A stretch of 64,000 nucleotides of DNA from the NCBI GenBank assembly GCA_032718565.1, contig JAVGVS010000011.1, positions 2,520,905 to 2,584,904 of the forward strand. Direction: 5' to 3'. The first letter of the stretch is position 1; every line of letters starts with the position of its first letter. Under the pieces are notes generated by a model, which did no database searches, was not told where the DNA came from, and saw only the letters and a program-made list of their open reading frames with translations. The translations under genes were made by a program, and so were the position numbers. Shown here in pieces: positions 12,371 through 25,307 of the stretch. This DNA comes from Distichodus sexfasciatus. Taxonomy: Eukaryota > Chordata > Actinopteri > Characiformes > Distichodontidae.

Positions 12371-12792
12371 GAGCTTGTTTACACGTATGTAGATATTTTT
12401 ATAAAAATTTGTACGTTTTTAAAAAAAAATTGTTTACACGACATTCAGTTAAAATAAATCTCTGTACGCCGTAGACCTCTGTGTCCTCTCATATCTGCCA
12501 TTGTTGTTGACCCGAGCTGATTATCGTTGTCATGGTTACCATTGTCACTTGTGGTATGTAAGGAATTTAAGGTTTTATGGCACCTGCATGTTTTATGGCA
12601 ACTAAACATGTCATTGTTTTAAGAAAACTGAAAACTTGTTTACACCGATCCACAGAAGCCGTATGCTTTTGAAAAAAATCTTCACTTTGAGGGTGTTTTA
12701 AAGATATCTGTTTGAGGTGGATAAAATTTGTGAAAGGCCCAAATGTATGAAAAATATATACAGTAAAATATCCAGATACGTAAAACAAGCCC
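12371..12792. mobile_element. Harbinger-like MITE
   Basis: Terminal inverted repeats GAGCTTGTTTACACGTATGT and ACGTAAAACAAGCCC, flanked by a TAA duplication at 12368-12370 and 12793-12795. Same family as 16619-16844 and 59096-59811. Three-base TWA duplications fit PIF/Harbinger; no transposase is present. Confidence 0.7.
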
Positions 12793-14608
12793 TAAATGGT
12801 GATTTACAATATCAACATTGTCATATGTGTCAAATATTTTCCCAATTTTACTCAAAGAAGTCTACCAATTTAGGATTCATGGTTTAATTTATTTTTACTC
12901 TTACAATAAAGTATTTGATCTAAGTTTACAGAAACAACTTCATATAACAGGGTGTAAACAAAGTATATAGGCATTAATACAAGAAAGTGATAGTAACGTT
13001 ACTGCATGAAAGCCAGTTATCTTCTGTAGGAGTAAGTGCTGTAACTACTTTACTAGATTTGACACAAAATGAAATTGTTTCAGTGTGCTCTTTTAAGCTC
13101 ATTTAGAATGCACTGCAACCTGTTAATTGCATATGTCGCAATAGTATTATTTTCAAACAACGCATGAAGAAATACAATTCATATTGGTAGAGACTTGATG
13201 TATTCTCTGGTTCTCGCTGACACTAAGTGAAAGATATGTTGATAATGTATAGGAGCTGATTTTTTGTTTACTTCAGAGTGTTAAAGTGGGAACTAGAAGA
13301 CATTTCTTGTCATGCATATGTAACTTTTTTTGGAATTGTACCAACTTTTGCCTTAATGAAAAACAAACAGTTCCTTCAGGATTTCGTGGGCCTTTTTAGA
13401 GATTGTTGCGGCCTAAATGCCTGATTTTGTAGCAGCTTTTCTAAAAATCATATGAAAGTTGCAGTGTTTTAAGGTGTTTTGTTGCGATGAAGTTGCAATT
13501 TTGTCCCCATTTATATGGATTCTTTAACACTTAATTACAATGAAGGAACAAACCACTATTATTTTTAGATGAACCATTAATCATCCATAAGGGCCAAGAG
13601 TACTTCGCAATAATAAGTCAATCATGTCCTTTGGAGGAATCTAGCCGGATTTGTTTATTATTAAGCCCCCTAAACGTGCCTCATACTCGGGGAGTTGTGT
13701 CTTGTTGCCGATAAGCATGTGTGTTGGCGTGTGGACATGCATGCTTACATGCCTGGTGTCTTTAATAAGAAGCCTGAGTGACGTCTGTCTGGGTGCTGTC
13801 TGTTGTTGAATAACATTTAAGGACACTCCCAAAACCAACTAATTTAGATGCATGTAACAGCAAACTCTGCTCTGAATATCGTAGTCCGTCCGCTGTCCCA
13901 AACGCTGCCTATGTGAGTGTGTAACAGTTTGTGTGGTGTGTAGATGAAACCTGGGCGGAGAGCTGCACAGCACAGGAGCTCCACTTAAGCCAACTGATCA
14001 AACTGTACAACCAGAGAGGACTCAACCCTACATCCCCCACATCTACCATTTATCTAGAACCGACCCGGCCTGTCTCTTCACTCTATGGACCAAGGACCTT
14101 CAGACGGTGCCCGAAAACCACCTTTTATTGGTAACACTATAACTTGTGGGGGGAAACATTTAAATAACATGGCATTTTACATTTACAAATGAACTTTATC
14201 CTTTTAGAGCTTAGCTTTTCAAGCGTAGGTTTGCTTTGACACAGAGCGGACTTATAGATGTAATTTCATTCCTATGTCATTCTCTTGTGAGAGCAAATAC
14301 TTTGCATAAACGTTAATGAGATGTAACTATGCACAATTTCAGCTGTAACTTTTATTTAGATCTTTAAAAACTATAGATAAAAGCTGATATTGCACATACA
14401 GCAGTGCTGAACTCATTTATCACTACGCTATTTCTGCACAGACCTCATCTGCTGGTATTATAGTTATACACAAACCAGATGAACATGTGTAAGGACCCTG
14501 GCAAAACAGTACCGCTTCTAATAAATGGATTGACATTGCCAGCTTTTATATTAGGAAGATGAAAAGGTAAAGTTTTATAAACAGTAAAGGAACAGGGAAG
14601 CAAATTTC

Positions 14609-14611
<3 letters not shown>

Positions 14612-14667
<56 letters not shown>
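14612..14667. repeat. ATT trinucleotide microsatellite
   Basis: About 18 uninterrupted units of ATT, seen directly. Confidence 0.95.
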
Positions 14668-16618
14668 GTTGTTTTACCAGTTACTTTAACATATTGCTTT
14701 ATGTCAAAATATTTAAAATATTGATTAAATGTGTCATATGTCTGTAGTTATGACGTGAAAATGGTCAGTAAAAATATTAAATATTTGTATTGTTGGGTAA
14801 TATATTTTGTCTGATCTAGTTTGTTGGGTTTTTGCTCTTGTTTTAGTCTGAGACTGGGTTGGTGAGAGTCAGACTGAACCTGGAACTGTGGACTCTACTT
14901 AAGACCAGCAGGGGACGGATCTGTTCACCTGGAGACACCAGCCATGATCTGACCCTCCTCTTCTCCAGCATCCTCTCTCTCTCTCTCTCCGCCATCTCCT
15001 CTCCTCTCCTCTCTGCCCCTAACTTCTCATCTGAAGACCACAAACAGAGAGCCTAACATGGTCATTCTCCTGGTTGTAAAAGCCCTGATCAAGAGTTAGT
15101 TCGATTACAATACACTGATGGCATTTTTTTTTATCCTTAACATGCATTATATGGTGCCAGTAAAAAAAAAAAAAAGAAACTGTTGGCAAGAGATTGTTAA
15201 AATTATAAACATGAACTAAATGTTTATGTGTGTGAATAAGCGAGTTAAAGATGGAAAATATATCCAGTACTAGCCCAATTAAGCTAATGTGAAAAGAAGC
15301 CCCCGAAAAACAAAAGAAAAAGCCAAGATTCCATCATTAGGGCTTTAATGTGGGTGCAGTTGTCAAATTCTGCAGCGTTAGTCGAATTGTGAATGCAATT
15401 TTCTTTTTCTACTTTTTGATTACTGTGTTACGGCATCATGGTTAAATACAGACTTAGAATGTCCAGCAACCTGATGGTCGGTGCTATGTAAACATTTCTA
15501 TGTAAACTGAATGCCAAACTGTTGTATAAAGTAATCTGCTAATTTGACAGCTGCATCTGCCGTCAGACCGGAGAGTTTGGCTCAGTGGAGTTTAGGTAGC
15601 TACCGTCTTGCACTTCTTTCCTGGTTGTACATTTATTTTGACAGTAATTAACTGATGAACTTTAGGCCGTGTCCATAAACATTATACGAGTGTTAAAAAC
15701 AAATCGTCTTTGCACCACTTACACCAGAGACCACGTACCACATTCTGTAAGTGGCGCAAAATCAGGTACTGTAAATGTAACGTAATTTCGACGTAACAGC
15801 TGCTAAAAATCAATAGTCATATAATGTGTGTGAAACTATTTTGTAGTGCTCATGACGGAGTCGTACAACTCTCGTGAGGTGGCCGTGGGGTTTTAATTAA
15901 GTGTTACTATGCTCTGTATAACTGGAAGAAACACAGAGGTCAACTGTAGCAGCTCTTACAATAACGTAGGCTCCAAGTATCACCATGTCATATCTAGGGG
16001 TCTGGTTTATGAGAGCACATTGCTGGTTTTATGTACTCTCATAAATAGAAATATCATTTTGTCTCTTTCTCTCTCTCTCTCTTGCAGTAATTTTTTATGT
16101 TGCATTTGTGGCCTATTGTCTTTGTGTATTGAAAAAAATGATAGTTCTCTTAAACAAAAGCAACAAATGAGATGATAAAAAAGAGAAAAAAAAGACACGG
16201 GTATGAGCATTCTGACTTTCTATAAATGTGTCTGTATATAGATATGTATTATGTGTTTTCTCTCTGCAGGTTTCAGGGTATGAAATATGCTTATAACCAT
16301 TTTTACATTTAACGGAGGCTCTGTTGGAATATTTTTTGAGAAACACATCTGTTAGGCTGCAGTACACATTCATCTGGAATGTTCATTTGCAGAGAGACGC
16401 TTGTTTGTTCTAATGGGCACAGGCTGTGAGGTTCAGGCAGGTGCACTTATCAGCAGCAGAACGCTGCTAGACTAAACAAACTGTCTTAGAATTTCGTTTC
16501 AGATCGTACAGGCACTTTTCCAAATGCTGCTTTTTAATATCACACCAAAATATTAATTCAAACCCTAGACCTAATTCTATTTCCCCCCCGAAACAAATGT
16601 ATTGGATCAAAAGACTTA

Positions 16619-16844
16619 CGGCCTGTTTACACATAGGCGGATATTTTTAGAAACGCATATTTCTTATATATTTGGGCCTTTCCTTTACACAGATCCACAG
16701 AATCCAGCGTTTTGAAAAATCTCACTTTGGAGGGAGTTTTAAAATATATGCGTTTGAGATGGCTAAAACTACGTTTACGTAAAAAAGGCCCAAACTTATA
16801 AAAAATGTGTTTATAAAAATATCCGCATATGTGTAAACAGGGCC
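16619..16844. mobile_element. Harbinger-like MITE, compact copy
   Basis: Inverted termini GGCCTGTTTACACATAGGCG and CGCATATGTGTAAACAGGGC, with TTA on both sides (16616-16618, 16845-16847). The interior is near-palindromic around ACTTTGGAGGGAGTTTTAAA. Confidence 0.75.
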
Positions 16845-19071
16845 TTAGACCAGGTTTTAATAATTATGGTTAACTCATTGAGGAATGGGAGTGGCTTTTA
16901 GAAGTCGTTTTGTCTGTTGTCTGGACTGTGGTCTGTAAAATATATTTTCTTGTGTCCGTTTTTACAGGATTTATTCATGGAAAATGTGTTTCATATGCAG
17001 TACATTATGTACTCAACTGCATCTGTTATCATATTTATACTTCTCTTTCACTGACACACTACAGAGCAGCTCTACCAAACAAAATAGTATGAGAGCCTAT
17101 GTCCTTCAAAACAAACCAGAAATCTATGCAGGTCATTATTTGCAGAGTATTTCTAAAATGAATCATTTTTGATGCCGTTATTATAGCTATTATGCTGTGT
17201 TAGTTGTGGGCATCCACCAGAACTGATGGAAACATTGTCATGGTGTTTTAAATGTTTTCTAAGCATCCATGTAATTGCAGAAAATGAGGCATATGGAGTG
17301 TTGGATGAGTTACGAGCATCTGAGCTGTTCCTCTTGCATGCAACAGTGAAAGAAATAATGAGACAGGGATTAGACAAGGACTTAATCAACTCAAGGCTTT
17401 TGCAATATAAACAATTGGAACTGACATTATCTGTTGTTTCTGCAGTGTGACAATTAATCCCAGCTGTCCCTCTATATTCCCCAGTTTAGTTCATCAGCTT
17501 GAGAAGCAGGAGAAGCACTACTGGAGTTCCTAAAGAAACGTTTTCATGATTTTGTTAAAGGAGTAGTGCTTTATAAGTGCAACAAGCCCTGGGACCCTTA
17601 AAATATCATGGTCAAGTATAAAAGCGGCACCGTACTCAAAATTGGCTGAATATGTCTCTCTAGAGGGGTAGCAGGGACCCAATAGCGGTCAGATGTTTGT
17701 GTGAGCTGGTTTATGGAAAAACCACAGTGTTTACTTAGGCAGCGACACTGATGGGCTGAACCATCCCGGGGGGAACTGAAGTCATGACGTTGTACGGGCA
17801 CCTCACAAAAATAGTCCTCACCATACATGGTGAAGTCTTTGGGATTGTTAAGAAGCTTGAGGATTGTCTCAAAAAGTCCTTAATGTAAACAAGACATCAT
17901 TTTTCAGACAGTTTGTCTTTGGTGGTGTTCCAGGTGCATGATGGGCAATGTGACAAATGTTGACAAGAGACTATTAAGACAAAAAAACAGGATCTCTAAT
18001 GAAACTGCAATCGAACCGTAACCGTTATCCGACCCAGCCTTTGGTAAGACGTCCTCCTTGTTTATATCAGAGTTACAACATGCTTTTAATGACTATTTTT
18101 TCCTCGTAAAATTGATGCACCACACCTTTTAATACATAAGAGTTTTTTAGTTGTCCTGGCTCAGCACCAAGCTTTGTTACTGGTGTTGTGCAGCTGGATT
18201 TAGGCCAGATTAGTCACAGACGCAGAATAAAGCTTGCATAAGAAACTCACAGAGGTCAATGCAATGCTTTCGAAGTTAGCCACTGTTTTATAGCGCAGCA
18301 GGATTTGTGCATGTGTGTGAGAAGAACTGCTTTACTGACAGGATGAAGAGAGTCTGCTTGCCAGGTTGAATGTCACACATATGCACACTTGCATTCTTGT
18401 GGGTATAATATATGATGAAGGCACAATGTGTGTTCCAGATTACAGAGAGATGCACCAGATTACACCGTCATAAATCAACCACTTCAAGGGAAAGTGCATT
18501 TCACTTCATAATCTTTGTATCTGTAGTCCAAAATAGAACTTAACTAATACTTTGGTCGCTTAAATCATTAAGGCACAGCAGAGATAAATGTGGTTAGCCT
18601 GAAAGCAAGACAGAAACCTGAAAACACTTGATGAAGTAGATAAACAGTGTAAAAGCTTCACCTCCTATAATGACAGTTTGGCTCAGATATTAAGATTTCA
18701 AAGGATTATTTGATTATTTGTTTCTGTGATGAGTTTAAGTATGGCATAATAAATTAGATGTAATGGGTCACAATTTATACTTCAGAAAATTAAATTAGTC
18801 TTCATGTAAATTTTGTCCCCAGTCCACACCCTGAAAGCTTGTGTAATGACCCAGGTAGGTTATAGTAGATATATTCTGTGCAAAAGCACCGATAACGACT
18901 CATTAGTTAAAATAAACTCCTGTCTCTCGGTTCACGTGCGTCATGCAGCATTGCCCCTCTTTGAGCACAAACAGCTTTCACGAAGGGAGGTGGTCCTCTA
19001 GTGTCTCCCTCTCTCTCACACTCTCACACGGCTCGGCAGAACCAACAGGTCCACTTATCGAGTAAGACGAA

Positions 19072-22000
19072 ATGCTGCTGGCTGTGCTCCTCGCATGGGG
19101 TTGCCTGCTGATGGTCTGTGCCTCTCAGAGCTGCCCGGAGGGATCTGACGACGCTTCTTCATGGGTGAGGTTGAAGCCGCTGGGGAACTGCAGGGATGGA
19201 GAAAGCACATGCCCGTACTGCATCATGCTCCCACCTCTCACCATCCAGTTGCCCAGGCCCTTCAGAGAGCTGGAGAAGATGGCCCGAGAACTTCGAAGCC
19301 TGGCACTGATGGTTAACCAGCTGAAAGAGGACTGTCAAGAGTGTAAGGAGAGGCAGAGCATTGTGTCGAGTTTACGGTCAGCTGATGGACTGGAGGAGGG
19401 AGAAAAGGCTCAAGCTTCTAGAGGTACTGTCAACACCAAAGAGAGACAGCAGGACATGGAGAGGAGGGTAAGTGATTTAATCCATTCAATTTCTGAGGAG
19501 AAAGACCTGGCGTTTGTCAGCGGTGACATAAAGAAGAATCCAGTTGCTGTGAAAAATCAAGGGCCGAAAGCTAGTCTGGAGAGGAGTGTATACCCAAGCC
19601 CTGCTGGACAAAGTGTTGAGACCAACAAGGGGTCAAACAGATATGATGCCTCACACATAGAGAAAGAACCAGACAACACTGAAGAAATGAGGCAAGTGCA
19701 CTCAGTTATTGCCAGTGAAAGAGAGAAGGAGCTGCAGTCTTTACAGGTTAAACCTATCGAATCATCTTTACCTGGAAACAGAGACAAGGAACAATCTCCT
19801 CCCCATGGAAGATATACAACCTACACTATCAGGGCAAGGACTGGAGAGGTCACTACTGGAACCCTGACTGCGCAAGGCAAGGTAGAGAGCATCCCTGACA
19901 TTAGTCTAGTTTCTGTGGTTACAGATGATGCTAATGATGAAACAAAGCAATTAAAGAACAAGGAAAGCATGGAAACCCCAATGAAAAGGTTCCCTGGATT
20001 TACTCGTCTAACTGATAGCAGCAGAAAGGAAATCAAGCCAAATCCAAACCCGGGGAACAGATTTAAAAATACTGGTAGCATGAGAAAGGTGTACTCACCT
20101 GTTGGGAACCGAACTCTAAAGGCTGCTCCTAGATTGAGTGGATTAACTACTCTGAGAACAAACTCAAACACAAACAGACCAGAAAGAATGAGAATTGCCC
20201 TGGTGGAAAGACAACCTGTAATTGACACTATTCATGAAAATACCAAAGAAGTTGGAGAAAATATGACCAGAATGCTTTTAGACCACCAGAAAGATGCCAA
20301 AGAAAAAGTAAAAGATGCTGCAGTAGAAGGACAAGAAGCCTTTCATACAGAACAAGCTGGTAAGCCCACTGTGGCAGAAGAAGATAGGCCTAGGGTGCTG
20401 CAGTTCCCATACTCTGAAAACAAAGAAAGGAACGAAAAGAATGACTACAGAGTCATCCCCACTGAAACACCTGAGTTTAACCGGGACACTGACACTGCAG
20501 TAGTTTCCAACCCAGATGACACAGAAGAAACTGTCGGAAGATTAAAGGATACGCAATCATCCAACTCAAACAGGGCTGATGCCACACACAGTGCTAAACA
20601 CAGAAATTCACAAACTTTGGGCAGTAAAGTACTGGACTCTGAAAGCTTGATCCATTCAGGTGCAGATGGAAAAAGAATTGAGAAAGTTGTTAGACTAGAA
20701 GGGTCAAAATCTACTGTTTCAGGTTGGCCTGATGCCAAAGTGGATGTTAGTCAAACAAATCCAGTAGATTTGGACACTTTCTCTGAAAATCTGTTTTTCT
20801 CTGGAACAGATGTAGAAACTGATGTTGAACAAGATTTAAGTCAAGGTGACAGAGCTGATAAAGTCAGTATACTAAAAGAGTCAAGATCAGTCATCTCAGC
20901 AAATGCTGATTCCACAGACGATATTAACCATAACAAGCATCACACTTCAGACATTAATTCTAAAAACCCTCTAAAGCCGGGATCAAAAGCAGAAAGTGAC
21001 ACTGAAGTGGACACAGGTCTATTTAAGAAGGCTGAGAAAGCCAGTGAACTAAAGGAGTCAAGATCACTAATCTCAGATAGGCTCGACAGCACAGATGATG
21101 TGCATACCACAAATTCCTCAAATCTTGATGACAATAATAATCCGATCAAAGGACTTTCAAATTTGAAATCTGACACCACAGGAGAAACAGGAGAAGAAAT
21201 CAGAGGCTCAGTCCCATTGTGGAAAGATGCTACTAGAAGAGATGAGCAGGGAAACAACAAAGCTGCATCTTTAAGACCTGTGAAACAAAACCCAGTTACT
21301 ATGGACAGCAGTAGAGTAATTAAGAGTCCAGTGAGAGGTTTGGGTAAGCCAGGACTTTCAACACTTGGGCAGGAGACACGGAGTATCCTCAGACCAAGAG
21401 GCGTGCTTCCTTTGAAAAATCAGAAAGTGAATCTCCATCCTGCAAATAGCTCAAAAATCAGCAGTGGAACAAGAGAACTAAATCAGCCTAATCTGAGGAT
21501 GGTTAAAAATGTCACCAGAATAAACCCAAATTATATGAAACAACCAGGAAGAGCTAACCTCTCTGGAAACATTCAATCCAAAAACCCTAAACAAAGAAGA
21601 CCATACATTTTGCAAAGAACACTAGGTAATGGAAACGTGTCAGTGAATATAAAGATACCAGAAGCAAGAGATGTGGAAAACATTACTGACACAACTCATC
21701 ATAAAACTTACATGAACAACAGGAGGAAGCAAGTTCATTCAAGGACTGGTTTCTTCAAGAAAACAGAGAATGATATGACTCAATCGATTAGGCCCACTGT
21801 GGTAATGCAAGAGACTGTGGACCAAGTATTTGGTGAAAAAGTTCAAGCTTCTCCTACAGTGGAGGCATTAAAGCCACTAGTTAATATGCAAATTGAAAAC
21901 ACCTCTCAAAAGTCAAAACTCGTACATCCTGTGGAATCCAAGAGTCCCGGGGGTAAGCAAGATCTGGATCCAATAACACACGGTGTCAAGGAGCACATTG

Positions 22001-25000
22001 TGGAGGCAGTAATGAATCAAGACACCCTAAACTATGACAGCAACATTGTCGGCCTGGGAGGCTCTCGCCCAGATGGTGTAGGGAAGAGTAAGAACAGTGA
22101 CATGGATCAGGGAAGAAACCCATTCACAGCAAGCAATTATAAGCAACTAACAAAGGACAACCAAAATACTGAAAAGACAGAGTTAACCCACCCAACTACT
22201 ACAGCTACCGCATTCACCATAAAAAATATAATTAAAGATAAACAAGCTCATGTAGATGATGCCAAAACAACTTCTGGCATGAAGGTGTTGGATATGAATG
22301 TTCATGACAGACCTCCAACCTCCAGCCAGAAAGGAGAGTCTGAAGATCTTGAAAGATCCAGTATTGAGAGTCAAAATGAAGAGCTGAAGCCCACTATGCA
22401 GAGCCGAGTCACAGCTGATGACTCCAATCCGGAGAGACCGGCAAGTCCCAACTCTAAAGAAGGTGTCCCAAACAGAGAAAGGGAGTCAAACTCATTTGTC
22501 ATGGACAGAGTCAAGGATAGAATTGTGGCAAAGGGGTCAGCTCCATCCACAGACAGCATGCCAGACGTTAATGGCAAAAATAGCAAAACTTTCCTGAAGG
22601 GTGGTGAATCACTGGACAACACTAATGTACATAATATTGGGAACTTTCACCCATCTTCTATGGACAGGGCAGGGGACAGAGCCAAGGAAGCCATAGACAG
22701 TGCTCAAAACAAAGAAAGAGGCTCAGACCCTATTTTTACTGCGAGAGTCAAGGACGATACATTAGCAAAGGGGTCAAACCCAAGCACCAGCAGCTCTCTG
22801 CGGTCAGATGTTAAACATGAAAAGGGCAAAACTCTTATGAGTGCAGAATTACCAGATGACATTAACGGAAACAATCATGAGAACCCACTTCCTGTAGACA
22901 GGGTCCAGAAAACCAGAGACAGTGCACAAAACAAAGAAAAGGACTCAAATCCTATTTTTATGGACAGAGTTAATGAGAGTAAATTAACAAAGGGGTCAGT
23001 CCCTTTCACAGCCAGCACTGCAACCTCAGATGTTAACCATATAAATGGCGAAACTCCCATAAGTGCTGATACACTGGAGGACAAGAATAGAGACAGTAAT
23101 GGGAACTACTACCCTGTTGCTGTGGACAGGAGAGAGACAAGTGTCAAGGACACTATAGACAGATCACAAAACAGAGAAGACGAATCAAACCCTTTTACTA
23201 TGGACAGAGTCAAAGTCAGCACAGTGGCAGAAGAATCAGCAGCATTGCCAGACAGCACTCAAACCCCAGACTTCTACCCTGAACACATCAAAACTCCTGT
23301 ACTAAGATCTGGATTCCTGGAGAACACTAATGGAGACACAAATGGGAACTCTTACCTATCTGCGATAGATCAGATAGAGGGCATTAAGAGCATGAGAGTA
23401 CCAGACTCATACAGAGACACCACTGAAAGCAGCAGAAAAGAAAATGATGAGAAGCCCATTACCATCGACAGCTTAAAGAGCAGAGATGATGCAGAGAATC
23501 AGCTGCTCACCACCTGCCATGGTCCGTGTGAACTCGATCCAACTCCTCAGCCAGTTCTCAACACTCAGAGATCATCAGACCATAACAGAGGTAAAGAAAT
23601 CAGAAAAATCCAGATTTAGAAAGTAAAAGGCCTGTATGTATATTTGCTTAATTGTTTTAAATGGAAAGATAAAGGTAAAATATGTTACAAGATATGAATA
23701 TGAATGCTTTAAAAATGTTTAAATATCAGAACATGCTATTTTCCTGCCTAAATTATGTCTTTACTACTTTAGCTCAGATAATTACCTCTACCAGTGTCTT
23801 ATATAACAGGTCCAAGGATAAATGCGTAAAGTTTGAAGTGTTTTAGTTTGGTGGCATAATGATTTATAAGTGTACAATTTACATAAGGCCTGGAGTCCTT
23901 GAAAATGTCAAAGTATTAGATGGATTATGTCTGTGGTGCTGAGAGTTTGTGTGGGGACAGCTATACCCCAAGAAGAAAAACAAAAAAAGTGAAAACAATC
24001 TAAGTGATCTAGATAACAGGAAATTGCATAATTTAACTTTATCCACCGACCAGCACTGTCCAGTCCTCCTATTGCCCTGGGACCTTATACTGAGATCTAA
24101 CATCCCTTTCTCCATGGCAGAGATCAGTGTATGATCATGATAACTCGATCTGGCCTTTCATCTGAACAGCAGATGTTGAGGATTTGGGAAAAGCCCAGAG
24201 AGAACAGAACAGATGTATTGTCTCGCTTTTATCTGTTTGGGCAGGATGGAGCCTCGTAACTAAGCTTACAGTAATTAACCCCTGACTGAAAGGTTAGGAG
24301 TGGGTAGCATTAAACAAGGTGAAAGGAATGCTGTTGTACTGCCCAGGGCCTTAAAAATACATGTACTTGTAAACTTCTCTGTGTGTAATAAATTTACTAT
24401 TAAAAATACTACATGAGTTATGATGCATTAGGAGATTTCCTCACAAGAAATTAGATATTTTTTTATTTATTTGTACATGGGATGAGAACACATGCTCTTT
24501 TTGTTAATAATGAATAAGGATTTATTACAAATAGAGAAGACATGCCAAACTTTGTTGGTAAGTTAAACTACATTTCTTCTGCACGCAGATAAACCCCCAG
24601 AGGACTGTTCTGACGTCTTCCTGAAGAAAACAAAGAACGGTGTGTATAGTGTGACCCCAAGAGGACCAAAGAACACAACTTTCAGTGTCTTCTGTGACAT
24701 GGAGACCGCAGGTGGGGGCTGGACCTTAATACAGCATCGCTTTGATGGCAGTGTAAGCTTCAACCACTCCTGGAACGAGTACAAGAGAGGGTTCGGCAGC
24801 TTAACTGGCGAGTTTTGGCTGGGCAATGACAAGATCCATTGGTTAACAGCAGCTAAAGCCATGATGCTGCGTGTCGAGTTGGAGGATCTGGACGGACTTA
24901 AGGAATATGCACAGTATGACCAGTTTCATGTGGCCAGCGAACGCCAAAACTACAGACTGACTGTAGGAAGATACTCAGGCACGGCAGGAAATGCTTTACA

Positions 25001-25289
25001 ATACAGCAAAAAATTTAACCATAACCAAAAATACTTCACTACTCCAGACAGGGACAATGACCAGTATCCCTCAGGGAACTGTGGCACCTACTACAGCTCC
25101 GGGTGGTGGTTTGACGCGTGTATGGCAGCAAACCTGAATGGAAAGTATTATCAGACGCGATACAAAGGTGTGCGCAATGGCATCTTTTGGGGCGCCTGGC
25201 ATAATATTTCACATGAATACTACCCAACCAGCGACAGACAAGCTTTTAAGACTGTCAGAATGATGATCAAACCACGTGTGGTCTTCTAA
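19072..25289 (+). CDS. fgl2: giant fibrinogen-like protein 2 (fibroleukin), exons 19072-23590 and 24589-25289
   Basis: FGL2 is a fibrinogen-related protein, membrane-bound or secreted, linked to coagulation and immune regulation. The splice (G|GTAAAG ... GCACGCAG|AT) gives 1739 residues; human FGL2 has about 439. Residues 1-18 form a signal peptide (LLAVLLAWGCLLMVCAS). Residues about 20-95 match the FGL2 N-terminus: CPY then LPPLTIQLP, a helix, and the pair CQECK that corresponds to FGL2 CQDCK. Residues about 96-1500 are hydrophilic, rich in K, E, D, N, S and T, with at least nine N-glycosylation sequons (NRT, NMT, NVT, NLS, NIT) and two repeat families. Exon 2 is a complete fibrinogen C-terminal domain: CDMETAGGGW, GEFWLGNDKIH, the calcium-loop phrase DRDNDQYPSGNC and SSGWWFDAC. 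Two exons and the tmem60 neighbour fit FGL2. Which teleost duplicate it is remains open. Confidence 0.9.
20680..21110 (+). repeat. fgl2: three-copy 59-residue repeat inside the fgl2-like exon 1
   Basis: Phrases aligned on VRLEGSKSTVSG, ILKESRSVIS and ELKESRSLIS start at 20695, 20872 and 21049. The spacing is exactly 177 bases (59 codons) both times. The last two copies continue into DSTDD. The bases between are diverged but the frame is kept. Confidence 0.75.
22480..23480 (+). repeat. fgl2: four to five copy repeat of about 74-80 residues inside the fgl2-like exon 1
   Basis: Units aligned on MDRVKD, TARVKD, MDRVNE and MDRVKV begin at 22501, 22738, 22960 and 23200 (steps of 79, 74 and 80 codons). 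A degraded fifth (TIDSLKS) lies near 23461. Each unit carries QNKE/QNRE-type, KGS, GN..P and DR blocks. All spacings are multiples of three. Confidence 0.8.
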
Positions 25290-25307
25290 AGAACTGAAAG
25301 TTACAAG

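Larger units (their letters stand above)
11878..19071. other. intergenic region between erc1 and the fgl2-like gene
   Basis: About 7.2 kb without a supported gene. It holds two Harbinger-like MITEs (12371-12792, 16619-16844), an ATT microsatellite (14612-14667) and A/T-rich sequence. Short ORFs at 13931-14134 and 14859-15056 have no recognisable domain. The proximal promoter of the fgl2-like gene should lie in the last few hundred bases; I see no clear TATA box there. Confidence 0.6.

Noticed and set aside
13931..15056. ORFs at 13931-14134 and 14859-15056 as extra erc1 or novel exons
   Set aside because: They lie after the GIWA stop and poly(A) signals, and neither matches a family I know.
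19557..23084. Several minus-strand ORFs of 60-135 residues
   Set aside because: Antisense shadows of the long fgl2-like exon, without domains.
22480..23480. CRISPR-like regularly spaced repeats
   Set aside because: They are diverged in-frame protein repeats in a fish gene; no identical repeats with unique spacers.
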